Assembly: GCA_963714065.1 (NCBI GenBank)
Contig: OY970226.1
Coordinates: forward strand, 2,031,874 to 2,095,873
DNA: 64,000 bases
Source: JAZKID01 sp963714065
GTDB taxonomy: Bacteria; Pseudomonadota; Alphaproteobacteria; Rhizobiales; UBA4765
Direction of reading: 5' to 3'
Part shown: piece by piece, positions 17,217-25,080 of the stretch
Layout: the number at the start of each line of letters is the position of its first letter
Position numbering within the stretch: the stretch's first letter is position 1
Notes under the pieces: generated by a model
What the model was told of the DNA's origin: nothing
The model's input: only the letters and a program-made list of their open reading frames with translations
Databases searched by the model: none
Translations under genes and position numbers: made by a program

Positions 17217-17521
17217 TGTTCGAAATCGGTTGGTCCGAGCTTCTTCTCGTCGGCATTCTCGCCATCGTTTTATTCCGTCCGGCCGACTTGCCCGATGTAA
17301 TGCGTGCGCTGGGCCGTGGCGCTGCCAAACTGAAGCGCACGATTTACGATCTGCAGGAGCAGTTCAAAACGGCCATGCATGAGGCCGATCTTCATGATGT
17401 GCATAAGGCGATCGAGGATATGAGCGATCTGCGCTCTCTTTCGCCGCGCAGCCAGATTTCGAAAGCGCTGGGCGATGTCAAAACTGAGCTCGAGCGGGAT
17501 GTGAAATCAGATGATTTGTAA
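17216..17521 (+). CDS. tatB: Sec-independent protein translocase protein TatB
   Basis: A 101-residue TatB: N-terminal MFEIGWSELLLVGILAIVLFRP with the conserved Glu8 in the membrane helix, a Pro-containing hinge, and a longer amphipathic helix (MRALGRGAAKLKRTIYDLQEQFK) than in TatA. With TatC it forms the receptor for twin-arginine signal peptides. It overlaps tatA by one base. The following gap to tatC contains a palindromic element, so the stoichiometry of TatC relative to TatAB may be set partly by that structure. Confidence 0.94.
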   Translation: MFEIGWSELLLVGILAIVLFRPADLPDVMRALGRGAAKLKRTIYDLQEQFKTAMHEADLHDVHKAIEDMSDLRSLSPRSQISKALGDVKTELERDVKSDDL

Positions 17522-17530
17522 ATCTCTATT

Positions 17531-17610
17531 CGTCATGCCCGGGTTTAGCCCGGGCATCCACGACTTGACTTCCAAATTCGTGGATGGCCGGACCAAGTCC
17601 GGCCATGACA
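17531..17610. repeat. REP-like palindromic element C (tatB-tatC gap)
   Basis: An 80-bp element, CGTCAT...ATGACA, with inner stems ATGCCCGGG/CCCGGGCAT and ATGGCCGGA/TCCGGCCAT joined by a CCACGA/TCGTGG pair that can close a cruciform. Its right half is nearly the same as element A at 8054-8133. It ends 7 bp before the tatC ATG and leaves no obvious ribosome binding site, which is unusual for a position inside an operon. Confidence 0.88.
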
Positions 17611-17617
17611 ATTGATT

Positions 17618-18418
17618 ATGACGCAAGACCAAGATCACATCGAAAAAAGCCGTGCGCCGCTGCTGGAACATTTCCTCGAACTGCGCAAACGCGTATTGTA
17701 TAGCCTGATCGTTTTTGCGACCGCCTTCTGCCTTTGCTTTGCGTTCGCGGATGTGATTTTCAATGTCCTGCTCTATCCCTATAGAATGGCGCTGCCGGCC
17801 GACCAGGTGGCGCGTGTCGTATTTACGGGACCTGCGGAATATCTGTTCACGCAATTGCAGGTCGGTTTCTTCGGCGCGCTGTTTCTGAGTTGCCCATACC
17901 TGTTCGCGCAGATTTATCTCTTCACGGCGCCCGGCCTTTACCGGCGGGAGCGCCGCGCGCTTTTGCCTTATCTGATCGCCACGCCGGTTTTCTTTTTATG
18001 CGGTGCGCTGATGGTCTATTTTATTGCAGCACCCACGGCGCTGCAATATTTCGCGAGTATGCAGTCGAAAAGCTTCAGCGGCGTGAGCATCGAAATGCTG
18101 CCGACCACGGAACGCTATCTCAGTTTCATCATGGCGTTTACTTTGGGCTTCGGCATCTGTTTCCAGCTTCCCGTCATTCTCACTTTGCTTGCGCAGCTTG
18201 GTCTGGTCACGGCCGAAACCCTGCGCAGGAAAAGGCGCCATGCCATCGTGATCGTCTTTTTGATCGCGGCTTTCCTGACGCCGCCGGATATCGCAAGCCA
18301 GTTCATGCTCGCCGTTCCCACGCTGCTTTTATACGAATTTTCGATTTTCGCGGTGAAATGGGTCGAGAACCGGAAAAACATTTGCGAAAAGGCTTCACAG
18401 GCGGGCAAATCGGCGTAA
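17618..18418 (+). CDS. tatC: Sec-independent protein translocase protein TatC
   Basis: Polytopic inner-membrane receptor of the Tat system, 266 residues. It begins with the TatC hallmark APLLEHFLELRKRVLYSL (about residues 13-30), includes FTAPGLYRRERRALLPYL (about residue 103) and FGICFQLPVI, and has six hydrophobic segments. Start codon ATG 17618 directly follows the ATGACA arm of a palindromic element; an in-frame TTG at 17612 is an alternative. Confidence 0.95.
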   Translation: MTQDQDHIEKSRAPLLEHFLELRKRVLYSLIVFATAFCLCFAFADVIFNVLLYPYRMALPADQVARVVFTGPAEYLFTQLQVGFFGALFLSCPYLFAQIYLFTAPGLYRRERRALLPYLIATPVFFLCGALMVYFIAAPTALQYFASMQSKSFSGVSIEMLPTTERYLSFIMAFTLGFGICFQLPVILTLLAQLGLVTAETLRRKRRHAIVIVFLIAAFLTPPDIASQFMLAVPTLLLYEFSIFAVKWVENRKNICEKASQAGKSA

Positions 18419-18451
18419 AAAAGCAGGTACGATTCCAGCCTTCCGGATTTC

Positions 18452-19729
18452 ATGCACGATATCAAAATCATTCGCGACGATCCCGCCGCTTTCGACAAGG
18501 GCCTGGCCCGGCGCGGGCTTGCGCCCATCAGCGCAACGCTGCTGGAGCTCGATGCGCAACGGCGTGACCTGATCGTCCGCGTGCAGGGCGGGCAGGAGCG
18601 GCGCAATGCGCTCTCGAAGCAGATCGGCGAGTTGAAAAGGCAGGGCAATGCTTCCGTCGAAGGATTGATGGCCGAAGTCAACCTGCTGAAGGCGTCGATG
18701 GCGACCGCCGAGAATATGCAGCAGCAACTTGAAGAGAAGTTGAACAATTTTCTTGCCGAACTGCCGAACATCCCTGCCTCCGACGTGCCGGAAGGCAAGG
18801 ACGAGACGGGCAATATCGAGCGGCACCGCACAGGCTCGCCGCGCAAATTCGATTTCACGCCGAAGCAGCATTTCGAAATTGGCGAAGCGCTTGGCCTGAT
18901 GGATTTCGAAACGGCCGCAAAAATTTCCGGCGCGCGTTTCGTGATCCTGAAAGGCGCGCTGGCGCGTCTTGAGCGCTCGCTCGGGCAATTCATGCTCGAC
19001 CTGCACACCAAGGAGCATGGCTATACCGAAGTGAACCCGCCGTTGTTGGTGCATTCGCACACGGCTTACGGCACGGCGCAATTGCCCAAATTTGCCGAGG
19101 ATCTGTTCAAGACGAATAACGAAATGTGGCTCATCCCCACCTCCGAAGTGCCGCTCACCAATCTCGTGCGCGAAAGCATTCAGGACGAGCAAAAGCTGCC
19201 GCAACGCTACACCGCTTTCACGCCATGCTTCCGCGCCGAGGCGGGTGCTGCGGGGAAAGACACGCGCGGCATGGTGCGCCAGCACCAGTTCATGAAAGTG
19301 GAACTCGTTTCGATCACGACGCCCGAGCAGTCCGAGGCCGAGCACGAGCGCATGCTGAAAAGCGCCGAGGAAGTTTTGAAACGTCTCGAACTGCCTTTCC
19401 GCACCGTCACATTATGCGCGGGCGATATGGGTTTTGCCGCGCGCAAGACCTACGATATCGAAGTCTGGCTGCCGGGGCAGAATTCCTATCGCGAAATTTC
19501 CTCCTGTTCGAACTGCGGCGATTTCCAGGCGCGGCGCATGAACGCGCGCTTCAAGAACGCAAATAGCAAGGGCACGAATTTCGTGCACACGCTGAACGGC
19601 TCCGGCGTCGCGGTAGGCCGCTGCCTGATCGCCATTCTGGAAAATTTCCAGAACGAGGATGGCAGCGTGACGATCCCGCAGGCGCTGCGGCCTTATATGG
19701 ATGGCATGACGGAGATTGTACGCGTATGA
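18452..19729 (+). CDS. serS: Seryl-tRNA synthetase
   Basis: Class II synthetase charging tRNA-Ser and tRNA-Sec; 425 residues. The N-terminal helical hairpin (about residues 30-100) that grips the tRNA long arm is visible as a charged coiled coil. Motif 2 (CFRAEAGAAGKDTRGMVRQHQFMKVE, about residues 255-280) and motif 3 (NGSGVAVGRCLIAILENFQ, about residues 383-401) follow. The stop overlaps by ATGA the start of a DUF559 ORF that looks inserted between serS and surE. Confidence 0.96.
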   Translation: MHDIKIIRDDPAAFDKGLARRGLAPISATLLELDAQRRDLIVRVQGGQERRNALSKQIGELKRQGNASVEGLMAEVNLLKASMATAENMQQQLEEKLNNFLAELPNIPASDVPEGKDETGNIERHRTGSPRKFDFTPKQHFEIGEALGLMDFETAAKISGARFVILKGALARLERSLGQFMLDLHTKEHGYTEVNPPLLVHSHTAYGTAQLPKFAEDLFKTNNEMWLIPTSEVPLTNLVRESIQDEQKLPQRYTAFTPCFRAEAGAAGKDTRGMVRQHQFMKVELVSITTPEQSEAEHERMLKSAEEVLKRLELPFRTVTLCAGDMGFAARKTYDIEVWLPGQNSYREISSCSNCGDFQARRMNARFKNANSKGTNFVHTLNGSGVAVGRCLIAILENFQNEDGSVTIPQALRPYMDGMTEIVRV

Positions 19730-20178
19730 GAGGCCAAAAAGAAAAGAATCTTCGCTCCCCCCTTGCGGGGGAGCAGGCGAAGCGCGTAGCGCTAAGCCGT
19801 GGGGGAAAACAATATATTATCAAAAATGCACGTTATTTGAGAAGTCATCAAACCGGCGTCGAATTTAAACTTTGGCGAGCGTTAAGGCTAAATCAATTCG
19901 GGGTTAAATTCAGACGACAGCAGCCAATTGATCATTACATTGTCGACTTTGTTTGTTTAGAGCATAAACTCGTTATTGAGTTGGATGGCGGACAGCATTG
20001 CGAGAATAAAAAAGATGAAGTTCGTACAAAATATATGGAACGATTTGGGTTTCGCGTATTACGGTTTTGGAATAACGAAATCCTGCATAACTTCGAAAGC
20101 ATCTTAGAGAAAATTTATAACGCCTTGCAGCATACCCCCCACCCTAACCCTCCCCCGCAAGGAGGGAGGGGACGTTAA
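19726..20178 (+). CDS. DUF559 (Vsr-like endonuclease fold) protein
   Basis: A 150-residue protein. The core (about residues 32-135) matches DUF559, a PD-(D/E)XK-type fold related to very-short-patch repair endonucleases: TGVEFKLWRALR, FRRQQPIDHYIVDFVCLEHKLVIELDGGQH and YGFRVLRFWNNEI-like segments. Candidate active-site residues are the Asp of IVDFV and the Glu/Asp of IELDGGQH. The protein ends TPHPNPPPQGGRGR, the translation of a repeat arm, and its N-terminus likewise encodes the matching inverted arm. The body is much more AT-rich than serS and surE. Start and stop overlap both neighbours (ATGA, TAATG). The substrate is unknown; it is probably carried by a small mobile cassette. Confidence 0.8.
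   Translation: MRGQKEKNLRSPLAGEQAKRVALSRGGKQYIIKNARYLRSHQTGVEFKLWRALRLNQFGVKFRRQQPIDHYIVDFVCLEHKLVIELDGGQHCENKKDEVRTKYMERFGFRVLRFWNNEILHNFESILEKIYNALQHTPHPNPPPQGGRGR
19755..20168. mobile_element. Putative DUF559 cassette bounded by 19-bp inverted repeats
   Basis: CTCCCCCCTTGCGGGGGAG at 19755-19773 and the inverse of CTCCCTCCTTGCGGGGGAG at 20150-20168 match at 18 of 19 positions and enclose the core of the DUF559 gene. Each arm is itself nearly palindromic. Inside, base composition drops to AT-rich, unlike both flanking genes. No transposase is present, so if mobile it would need help in trans. No clear target-site duplication was seen. Confidence 0.5.
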
Positions 20179-20939
20179 TGCGCATTCTGGTCACCAATGA
20201 CGACGGTATTCACGCGGAAGGTTTGCAGACGCTGGTGCGCATCGCGCAGGCTTTAAGCGACGATGTCTGGATCATCGCGCCGGAAATGGACCAGTCCGGC
20301 GTTTCGCATTCGCTGACATTGTCCGACCCGTTACGTCTGCGCGAAATCGCGCCGCGCCATTTCGCGCTGAAAGGCACGCCGACCGATTGCGTGATCATGG
20401 GCGTGAAATATCTGATGCAGGATGCACCGCCCGATATCGTGCTCTCCGGTGTCAATCGCGGGCAAAATCTTGCCGACGACGTGACTTATTCGGGAACCGT
20501 TGCGGGCGCGATCGAGGGTACGTTGCTCGGCATTCGCTCTATTGCCCTGTCGCAGGCTTACGGCTTCGGTGCGCGCGATGCCTGCCGTTACGAGACGGCG
20601 GAGCAGCACGCACCGGCGCTGATCGGCAGGCTGATCGAAAGCTCCTGGCCCGCGCATGTGCTGATGAATCTCAATTTTCCCGATCGCGCGCCGGACGATG
20701 TGCGCGGCGTGCGGCTTACCAGACAGGGCAAGCGCCTGCCGGATCTTTTACACATCGACAAACGCAATGACGGCCGCGGTTTTCCCTATTTCTGGATCGC
20801 GTTCAAGCCACAACAGCACGAACTCGTTGACGGCACGGACCTCAAGGCCGTGATCGAAGGCTATATTTCGGTGACACCGCTGCAACTCGATCTGACGGAC
20901 AAACAGGCGCTGGAAAAACTTCAGGCGGAGCTTTCATGA
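20178..20939 (+). CDS. surE: 5'/3'-nucleotidase SurE
   Basis: Metal-dependent nucleoside monophosphatase of the stationary-phase survival family; 253 residues. The N-terminus MRILVTNDDGIHAEGL holds the Asp-Asp metal ligands (residues 8-9). Ser in DQSGVSHSLTL (about residue 40), Asn in LSGVNRGQNLADDVTYSGTV (about residue 95) and MNLNFPD complete the active site. It overlaps the upstream DUF559 ORF by one base and pcm by ATGA, giving the classical surE-pcm-nlpD order. Confidence 0.95.
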   Translation: MRILVTNDDGIHAEGLQTLVRIAQALSDDVWIIAPEMDQSGVSHSLTLSDPLRLREIAPRHFALKGTPTDCVIMGVKYLMQDAPPDIVLSGVNRGQNLADDVTYSGTVAGAIEGTLLGIRSIALSQAYGFGARDACRYETAEQHAPALIGRLIESSWPAHVLMNLNFPDRAPDDVRGVRLTRQGKRLPDLLHIDKRNDGRGFPYFWIAFKPQQHELVDGTDLKAVIEGYISVTPLQLDLTDKQALEKLQAELS

Positions 20940-21577
20940 ACAGGGAGCAGGAGCAGCGCGCCGCACATGTCATGATGCTTCGCTCGCGCGGCGTGCGCGA
21001 TATCCGCGTGCTGAATGCGTTCGAGCGCATGCCGCGCCGCCATTTTCTTGTCGAAAAACTCGTGCCGGTTGCCGACCGCGACAGCCCTCTGCCTTTGCCT
21101 TGCGGGCAGACGATGGAGAGGCCGAGCCATGCCGCGCGCCTGATCGAAACGATGCGTGTGCAGGATCATCATCATGTGCTTGAAATCGGCGCGGGAAGCG
21201 GCTGGCTGACGGGCGTGCTCGCGCAGCTTGCGGCCAGGGTGACGGCGTTCGAGCGTTATTCAAAACTTGCGCGGCAGGCCGGTGATGTGCTGCACGAACT
21301 CGGCATTGCCAATGCCGATGTCATACACGGCGATGGCATGGGAGCGCAGCCGAGTAAAACTTTCGACATCATTTTTCTTAACGCTTCGTTTGAAAGTCTT
21401 CCCACAGGGTTAACGAAGTCTCTAAAAGAGGGCGGCCGCCTGTTTGCCGCCATTGGCCGGGCGGAAGCAATTCAGCAATTCACCTGCTTTTCCAAGTCCA
21501 TGAAGGATATTAAGGCCGAGACCCTTTTCCCCGTACGCTTTACGCCGCTTGAGGTGGGCACAAGCCTCGCGCTTTGA
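20936..21577 (+). CDS. pcm: Protein-L-isoaspartate O-methyltransferase-like protein
   Basis: A 213-residue Rossmann methyltransferase of the PIMT family, which repairs isoaspartyl residues. The N-terminal VLNAFERMPRRHFL segment, SAM motif I VLEIGAGSGWLTGVLAQL (about residues 82-98) and the C-terminal GGRLFAAIG are clear. The acceptor-site loop is unusual: where typical family members read GQTISQP, this one reads GQTMERPSHAARLIETM, so isoaspartyl repair activity is less certain. Position between surE and a LysM/M23 lipoprotein gene supports the pcm assignment; the gene overlaps surE by ATGA. Confidence 0.82.
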   Translation: MNREQEQRAAHVMMLRSRGVRDIRVLNAFERMPRRHFLVEKLVPVADRDSPLPLPCGQTMERPSHAARLIETMRVQDHHHVLEIGAGSGWLTGVLAQLAARVTAFERYSKLARQAGDVLHELGIANADVIHGDGMGAQPSKTFDIIFLNASFESLPTGLTKSLKEGGRLFAAIGRAEAIQQFTCFSKSMKDIKAETLFPVRFTPLEVGTSLAL

Positions 21578-21685
21578 AACGCAGGGTGTAAATAAGCATT
21601 TACCGGCCTTGTTAATCTCGCTTTTACGTAAATAGAGTTTAATCAATTTTGCTCAAAAGTTGCGTTGGGGTTTTAAGTTTTTGTC

Positions 21686-22846
21686 ATGCGTTGCGTATCT
21701 GTGACCAGTCCGTCATTCGCCATGTCTCGCGCAGCAATGCTCGCTGCGCTTGTGGCTTTGGGCGGTTGCAGTTCAGAGGCGCACCGCGTCGAGATGCCCT
21801 GGAGCGTGCCGGTCGCATCCAGCCAGCAACCCTCCGATTTTTCCAACGATACGACAGGTTCCATCGGCCCGGTGAGGGCGACATCGCAGGCCCTGCCGCC
21901 CGTCGCGTCGGCGAGCGTGCCTGCCGTGCAGCCGTTTTCTTCGAACGAGGTGATCGTCAACCAGGGCGATACGCTCTACACGATCGCGCAGCGCTATCAC
22001 GTTCCCGCAAGCCAGCTTATGGCGGCGAACCGGATTTACGATGCCAACAGCATCAAGGTCGGCCAGAGACTGGTTTTGCCGGGTGCGATGGCGCAGCCCG
22101 CGCCCGTGCGCGTCGCTTCCACGCAATTCATGGTGAGCGCGCCTGCAGCACCCGTGACGAATACGCAGGAACATGTCGTCGGCTCAAACGATACGCTCAC
22201 CTCGATTGCGCGTCATTACAAGGTAGCACCAGGCGAGCTTGCACGCGCAAATAATTTCAAACCACAGGATTCCGTCAAGGCTGGGCAAAAGCTGATCATA
22301 CCGGCCGGCACGGCACCTGTTATCAAAACGGCCGAAGCGCCGAAGGCAAAGCCGGAGATCGTCGCAAAAGCCAAACCTGAAATCATTGCGAAAGTGGAAG
22401 TTCCTGCACCGAAAGCCATCGAGCCGGAAACAACCGCCTCGCTGCCGGAACCTGGGCCGATGAATTCCGTCGAATTCCGCTGGCCGGTGCGCGGCCGCGT
22501 GGTGCTGAACTATGGCTCGCAGCAGGGCGGAGGCCGCAATGACGGCATCAACATCGCCGTGCCCGCCGGCACGTCCGTCAAGGCCGCCGAGAATGGCGTG
22601 GTGGTCTATGCGGGCTCGGAGCTGAAGGGTTATGGCAAGCTCGTCCTGATCCGCCACGACAACGATTACGTGACGGCCTATGCCCATAACAGCGATCTGA
22701 ACGTCAAGCGCGGCGACAAGGTCACGCGCGGGCAGGTGATAGCCACGGCAGGCCAGACCGGTAATGTCACGCAACCGCAGGTGCATTTCGAGATCCGCAA
22801 GGGCGCAAGCCCCGTGGACCCGCTGACGCATCTGAGCAGCTTGTAA
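21686..22846 (+). CDS. nlpD: LysM and M23-domain lipoprotein, NlpD-like murein hydrolase activator
   Basis: A 386-residue probable outer-membrane or envelope lipoprotein: hydrophobic N-terminus with lipobox LGGC (Cys28 from this start, Cys16 from ATG 21722). Two LysM domains follow (about residues 88-135 and 160-207), then a Pro/Ala/Lys linker and a C-terminal M23 (LytM) domain (about 270-385). The zinc site looks degenerate: the first motif reads GRNDGINIAVP instead of HxGxD and the last reads QPQVHFE instead of HxHFE. That pattern is typical of NlpD/EnvC activators of amidases rather than active endopeptidases. Classical surE-pcm-nlpD context. Confidence 0.9.
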   Translation: MRCVSVTSPSFAMSRAAMLAALVALGGCSSEAHRVEMPWSVPVASSQQPSDFSNDTTGSIGPVRATSQALPPVASASVPAVQPFSSNEVIVNQGDTLYTIAQRYHVPASQLMAANRIYDANSIKVGQRLVLPGAMAQPAPVRVASTQFMVSAPAAPVTNTQEHVVGSNDTLTSIARHYKVAPGELARANNFKPQDSVKAGQKLIIPAGTAPVIKTAEAPKAKPEIVAKAKPEIIAKVEVPAPKAIEPETTASLPEPGPMNSVEFRWPVRGRVVLNYGSQQGGGRNDGINIAVPAGTSVKAAENGVVVYAGSELKGYGKLVLIRHDNDYVTAYAHNSDLNVKRGDKVTRGQVIATAGQTGNVTQPQVHFEIRKGASPVDPLTHLSSL

Positions 22847-22891
22847 TAAGCCATTAGAAATCCTTGCTTTTACTGAATGTCTGTCTATAGT

Positions 22892-22909
22892 CCCCGTAAC
22901 TTTACGGGG
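22892..22909 (+). promoter_or_regulatory. Hairpin covering the yajC ribosome binding site
   Basis: CCCCGTA (22892-22898) and TACGGGG (22903-22909) form a perfect 7-bp stem with a 4-base loop. The 3' arm contains the purine-rich sequence next to the yajC ATG at 22916, so the structure could mask the ribosome binding site. No riboswitch or L-protein motif is recognised. Confidence 0.4.
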
Positions 22910-22915
22910 GTCTCC

Positions 22916-23299
22916 ATGTTCATTACTTCGGCCTTTGCGCAGGACGCGGCCACGCAGACACAGGGATTTGGCAGTCTGGTGGAATCCCTGCCGTTCTTTG
23001 CCGCCATCTTTGCCATTCTTTATTTCCTGATGATCCGCCCGCAACAACGGCGCGTGAAGGAGCATCGGGCCCTGATCGCCAATCTGCGCCGCGGCGATGT
23101 TGTGATCACGGCTGGAGGCCTGATCGGCAAGATCGACAAGCTGGTGGACGAGAGCGAGGCCGTGCTGGAGCTGGGCGAGGGCGTCAAGGTGCGCGTGCTG
23201 CGCAGCCTGATCAGCGAGGTGCGCAGCAAAAGCGAACCCATCAAGGCCGCCAATGACGAGAAGCCCTCCGGAGACGGAAAAGCAAAAAAGAGCGCCTGA
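22916..23299 (+). CDS. yajC: Preprotein translocase subunit YajC
   Basis: Small inner-membrane partner of SecDF; 127 residues from ATG 22916. It shows the family pattern: a short N-terminus ending in SAFAQ, a single span FFAAIFAILYFLMIRPQQRR (about residues 29-48), then LRRGDVVITAGGLIGKIDKL and a basic C-terminal tail. The frame is open from 22877, but the extension would run across the leader hairpin. It precedes secD and secF, the conserved yajC-secD-secF order, interrupted here by a palindromic element. Confidence 0.94.
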   Translation: MFITSAFAQDAATQTQGFGSLVESLPFFAAIFAILYFLMIRPQQRRVKEHRALIANLRRGDVVITAGGLIGKIDKLVDESEAVLELGEGVKVRVLRSLISEVRSKSEPIKAANDEKPSGDGKAKKSA

Positions 23300-23319
23300 T
23301 TTGGTTAAACCAATGATGC

Positions 23320-23438
23320 CGTCATCCCGTGCCCGAGCGCCGATAGGCGTGAGGATCAGACACGGGATCCAGAAACTAAATAAGGGCGCGCTGCGTGCGC
23401 GTATTATTTGCTGGATTCCCGCTTTCGTGGGAATGACG
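23320..23438. repeat. REP-like palindromic element D (yajC-secD gap)
   Basis: A 119-bp element, CGTCAT...ATGACG, with nested stems: CCCGTG/CACGGG, ATCCAG/CTGGAT, a central GCGCGCTGCGTGCGCG hairpin and a terminal ATTCCCGC/GTGGGAAT stem. It is longer than elements A-C but shares the arms. It ends 32 bp before the secD ATG, within the yajC-secDF operon. Confidence 0.8.
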
Positions 23439-23470
23439 AAAATGATAATTCCTGCTTAAAGAACTTCCTT

Positions 23471-25072
23471 ATGCTTCGTTTTCCAAAATCATATGTGATT
23501 TTTATCCTTGCGGTGACGCTGCTCGGCGTTTTGCTGGCGCTTGGCAATTTCCTGCCGGAAAGCGTGACGGCGCGCCTGCCTTTCCCCATACCGCGCATCG
23601 TGCTCGGCCTCGATTTGCAGGGCGGCTCGCACATGCTGCTGGCAGTCGATGCCGATGCGGTGCGCAAGGATCGCGTCGAGGCGTTGCGCGACGATGTGCG
23701 GCGCGTGCTGGTCGAGCAGCCGCGTATTACATTCTCAGGTCTTGTCGTGAACAAGGATGCGGTCGAGGTGCGGTTGCGCCAGCCGGAGGATGCAAAGCGT
23801 GCCTCCGAGCGGCTTTCCCAACTCGCCTATACTACGGGCGGTGGTGGCCTGTCGCTGCAGGGTGCCGTGCGCGACGTGACGATCGAGGAGCCTCAGTCCG
23901 GTTTCTTCGTATTGAAGAAAACGGAAGAAGGCCTGAACGAACGTATTCGTACGGCCGTCGACCAGTCCATCGAAATCGTGCGACGGCGCATCGACCAGCT
24001 CGGGACGACGGAGCCTTCCATCCAGCGCCAGGGCCGCGATCGCATTCTCGTGCAGGTGCCGGGCCTGCAGGACCCCGAGCAGTTGCGGCGTATTCTGGGG
24101 CAGACCGCCAAGCTGGCATTCCGCCTCGTCGACCAGAACATGACGGTGCAGCAGGCGACGCAAGGGCGCCCGCCGCCGGATAGCGAAATCCTGCCCATGA
24201 GCGAAGGCGGCAGCATACTGATCGAGAAGCGCGCCATTATTTCAGGCGAAGATCTAATCGACGCGCAGCCGGGCTTCGACCAACGCACGAGCGAGGCCAT
24301 CGTTTCCTTCCGCTTCAATCTCAACGGTGCGCGCCGCTTTGCCGCCGTGACGACCGAAAATGTCGGCAAGCCTTTTGCCATCGTGCTCGACAACAAGGTC
24401 ATCTCCGCGCCCGTGATCAGAGAGCCCATTACGGGCGGCTCGGGCCAGATCTCCGGCCATTTCACGCCGCAGAGCGCCAACGAGCTGGCCGTGCTGCTGC
24501 GCGCAGGCGCGCTGCCGGCGCCGCTGATCCCGCTCGAGGAGCGCACGGTGGGCCCAGGGCTCGGCGCGGATTCCATTCATGCGGGCAAGCACGCGGCCAT
24601 TATCGCAACCCTGCTTGTCGGCACATTCATGATACTGACTTACGGCTTTCTGGGCCTGCTTGCCAACATCGCGCTGCTGATCCATGTCGCCTTCATATTC
24701 GCGGGCCTGTCATTGCTTGGTGCCACGCTGACGCTGCCCGGCATCGCCGGTATCGTGCTGACCATCGGCATGGCGGTAGATTCGAACGTGCTGATCTATG
24801 AGCGCATTCGCGAAGAGGCGCGGGCAGGGCGCAGCGCCGTCTCCGCCATCGAGGCAGGCTTTACGCGTGCGCTCGGCACGATCTGGGATGCGAATATCAC
24901 GCAATTCATCGCGACCGTGGTGCTGTTCTTCGTCGGCACCGGGCCGGTGCGCGGCTTTGCCATCACGCTGGGACTCGGCATTCTCACCACCGTGTTCACC
25001 GCCGTGACAATGGTGCGCCTGATGGTTTCGACCTGGGTGCGCGTGGCCCGCCCGAGCAAGATTAAGCTGTAG
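23471..25072 (+). CDS. secD: Protein translocase subunit SecD
   Basis: RND-superfamily component that uses the proton gradient to pull Sec substrates into the periplasm; 533 residues with six expected membrane spans. Visible are the first span (SYVIFILAVTLLGVLLAL), the P1 head start LGLDLQGGSHMLL (about residue 47), SIEIVRRRIDQLGTTEPSIQRQGRDRILVQVPG, and the membrane motif GMAVDSNVLIYERIREE (about residue 437) with the conserved Asp. The ATG at 23471 is preferred over an open extension into the palindromic element. secF follows after 8 bp. Confidence 0.96.
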   Translation: MLRFPKSYVIFILAVTLLGVLLALGNFLPESVTARLPFPIPRIVLGLDLQGGSHMLLAVDADAVRKDRVEALRDDVRRVLVEQPRITFSGLVVNKDAVEVRLRQPEDAKRASERLSQLAYTTGGGGLSLQGAVRDVTIEEPQSGFFVLKKTEEGLNERIRTAVDQSIEIVRRRIDQLGTTEPSIQRQGRDRILVQVPGLQDPEQLRRILGQTAKLAFRLVDQNMTVQQATQGRPPPDSEILPMSEGGSILIEKRAIISGEDLIDAQPGFDQRTSEAIVSFRFNLNGARRFAAVTTENVGKPFAIVLDNKVISAPVIREPITGGSGQISGHFTPQSANELAVLLRAGALPAPLIPLEERTVGPGLGADSIHAGKHAAIIATLLVGTFMILTYGFLGLLANIALLIHVAFIFAGLSLLGATLTLPGIAGIVLTIGMAVDSNVLIYERIREEARAGRSAVSAIEAGFTRALGTIWDANITQFIATVVLFFVGTGPVRGFAITLGLGILTTVFTAVTMVRLMVSTWVRVARPSKIKL

Positions 25073-25080
25073 GAAAAGCG

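Noticed and set aside
21686..22846. Active M23 endopeptidase
   Set aside because: Zinc-binding positions of the HxGxD and HxH motifs are substituted, so an activator role is more likely.
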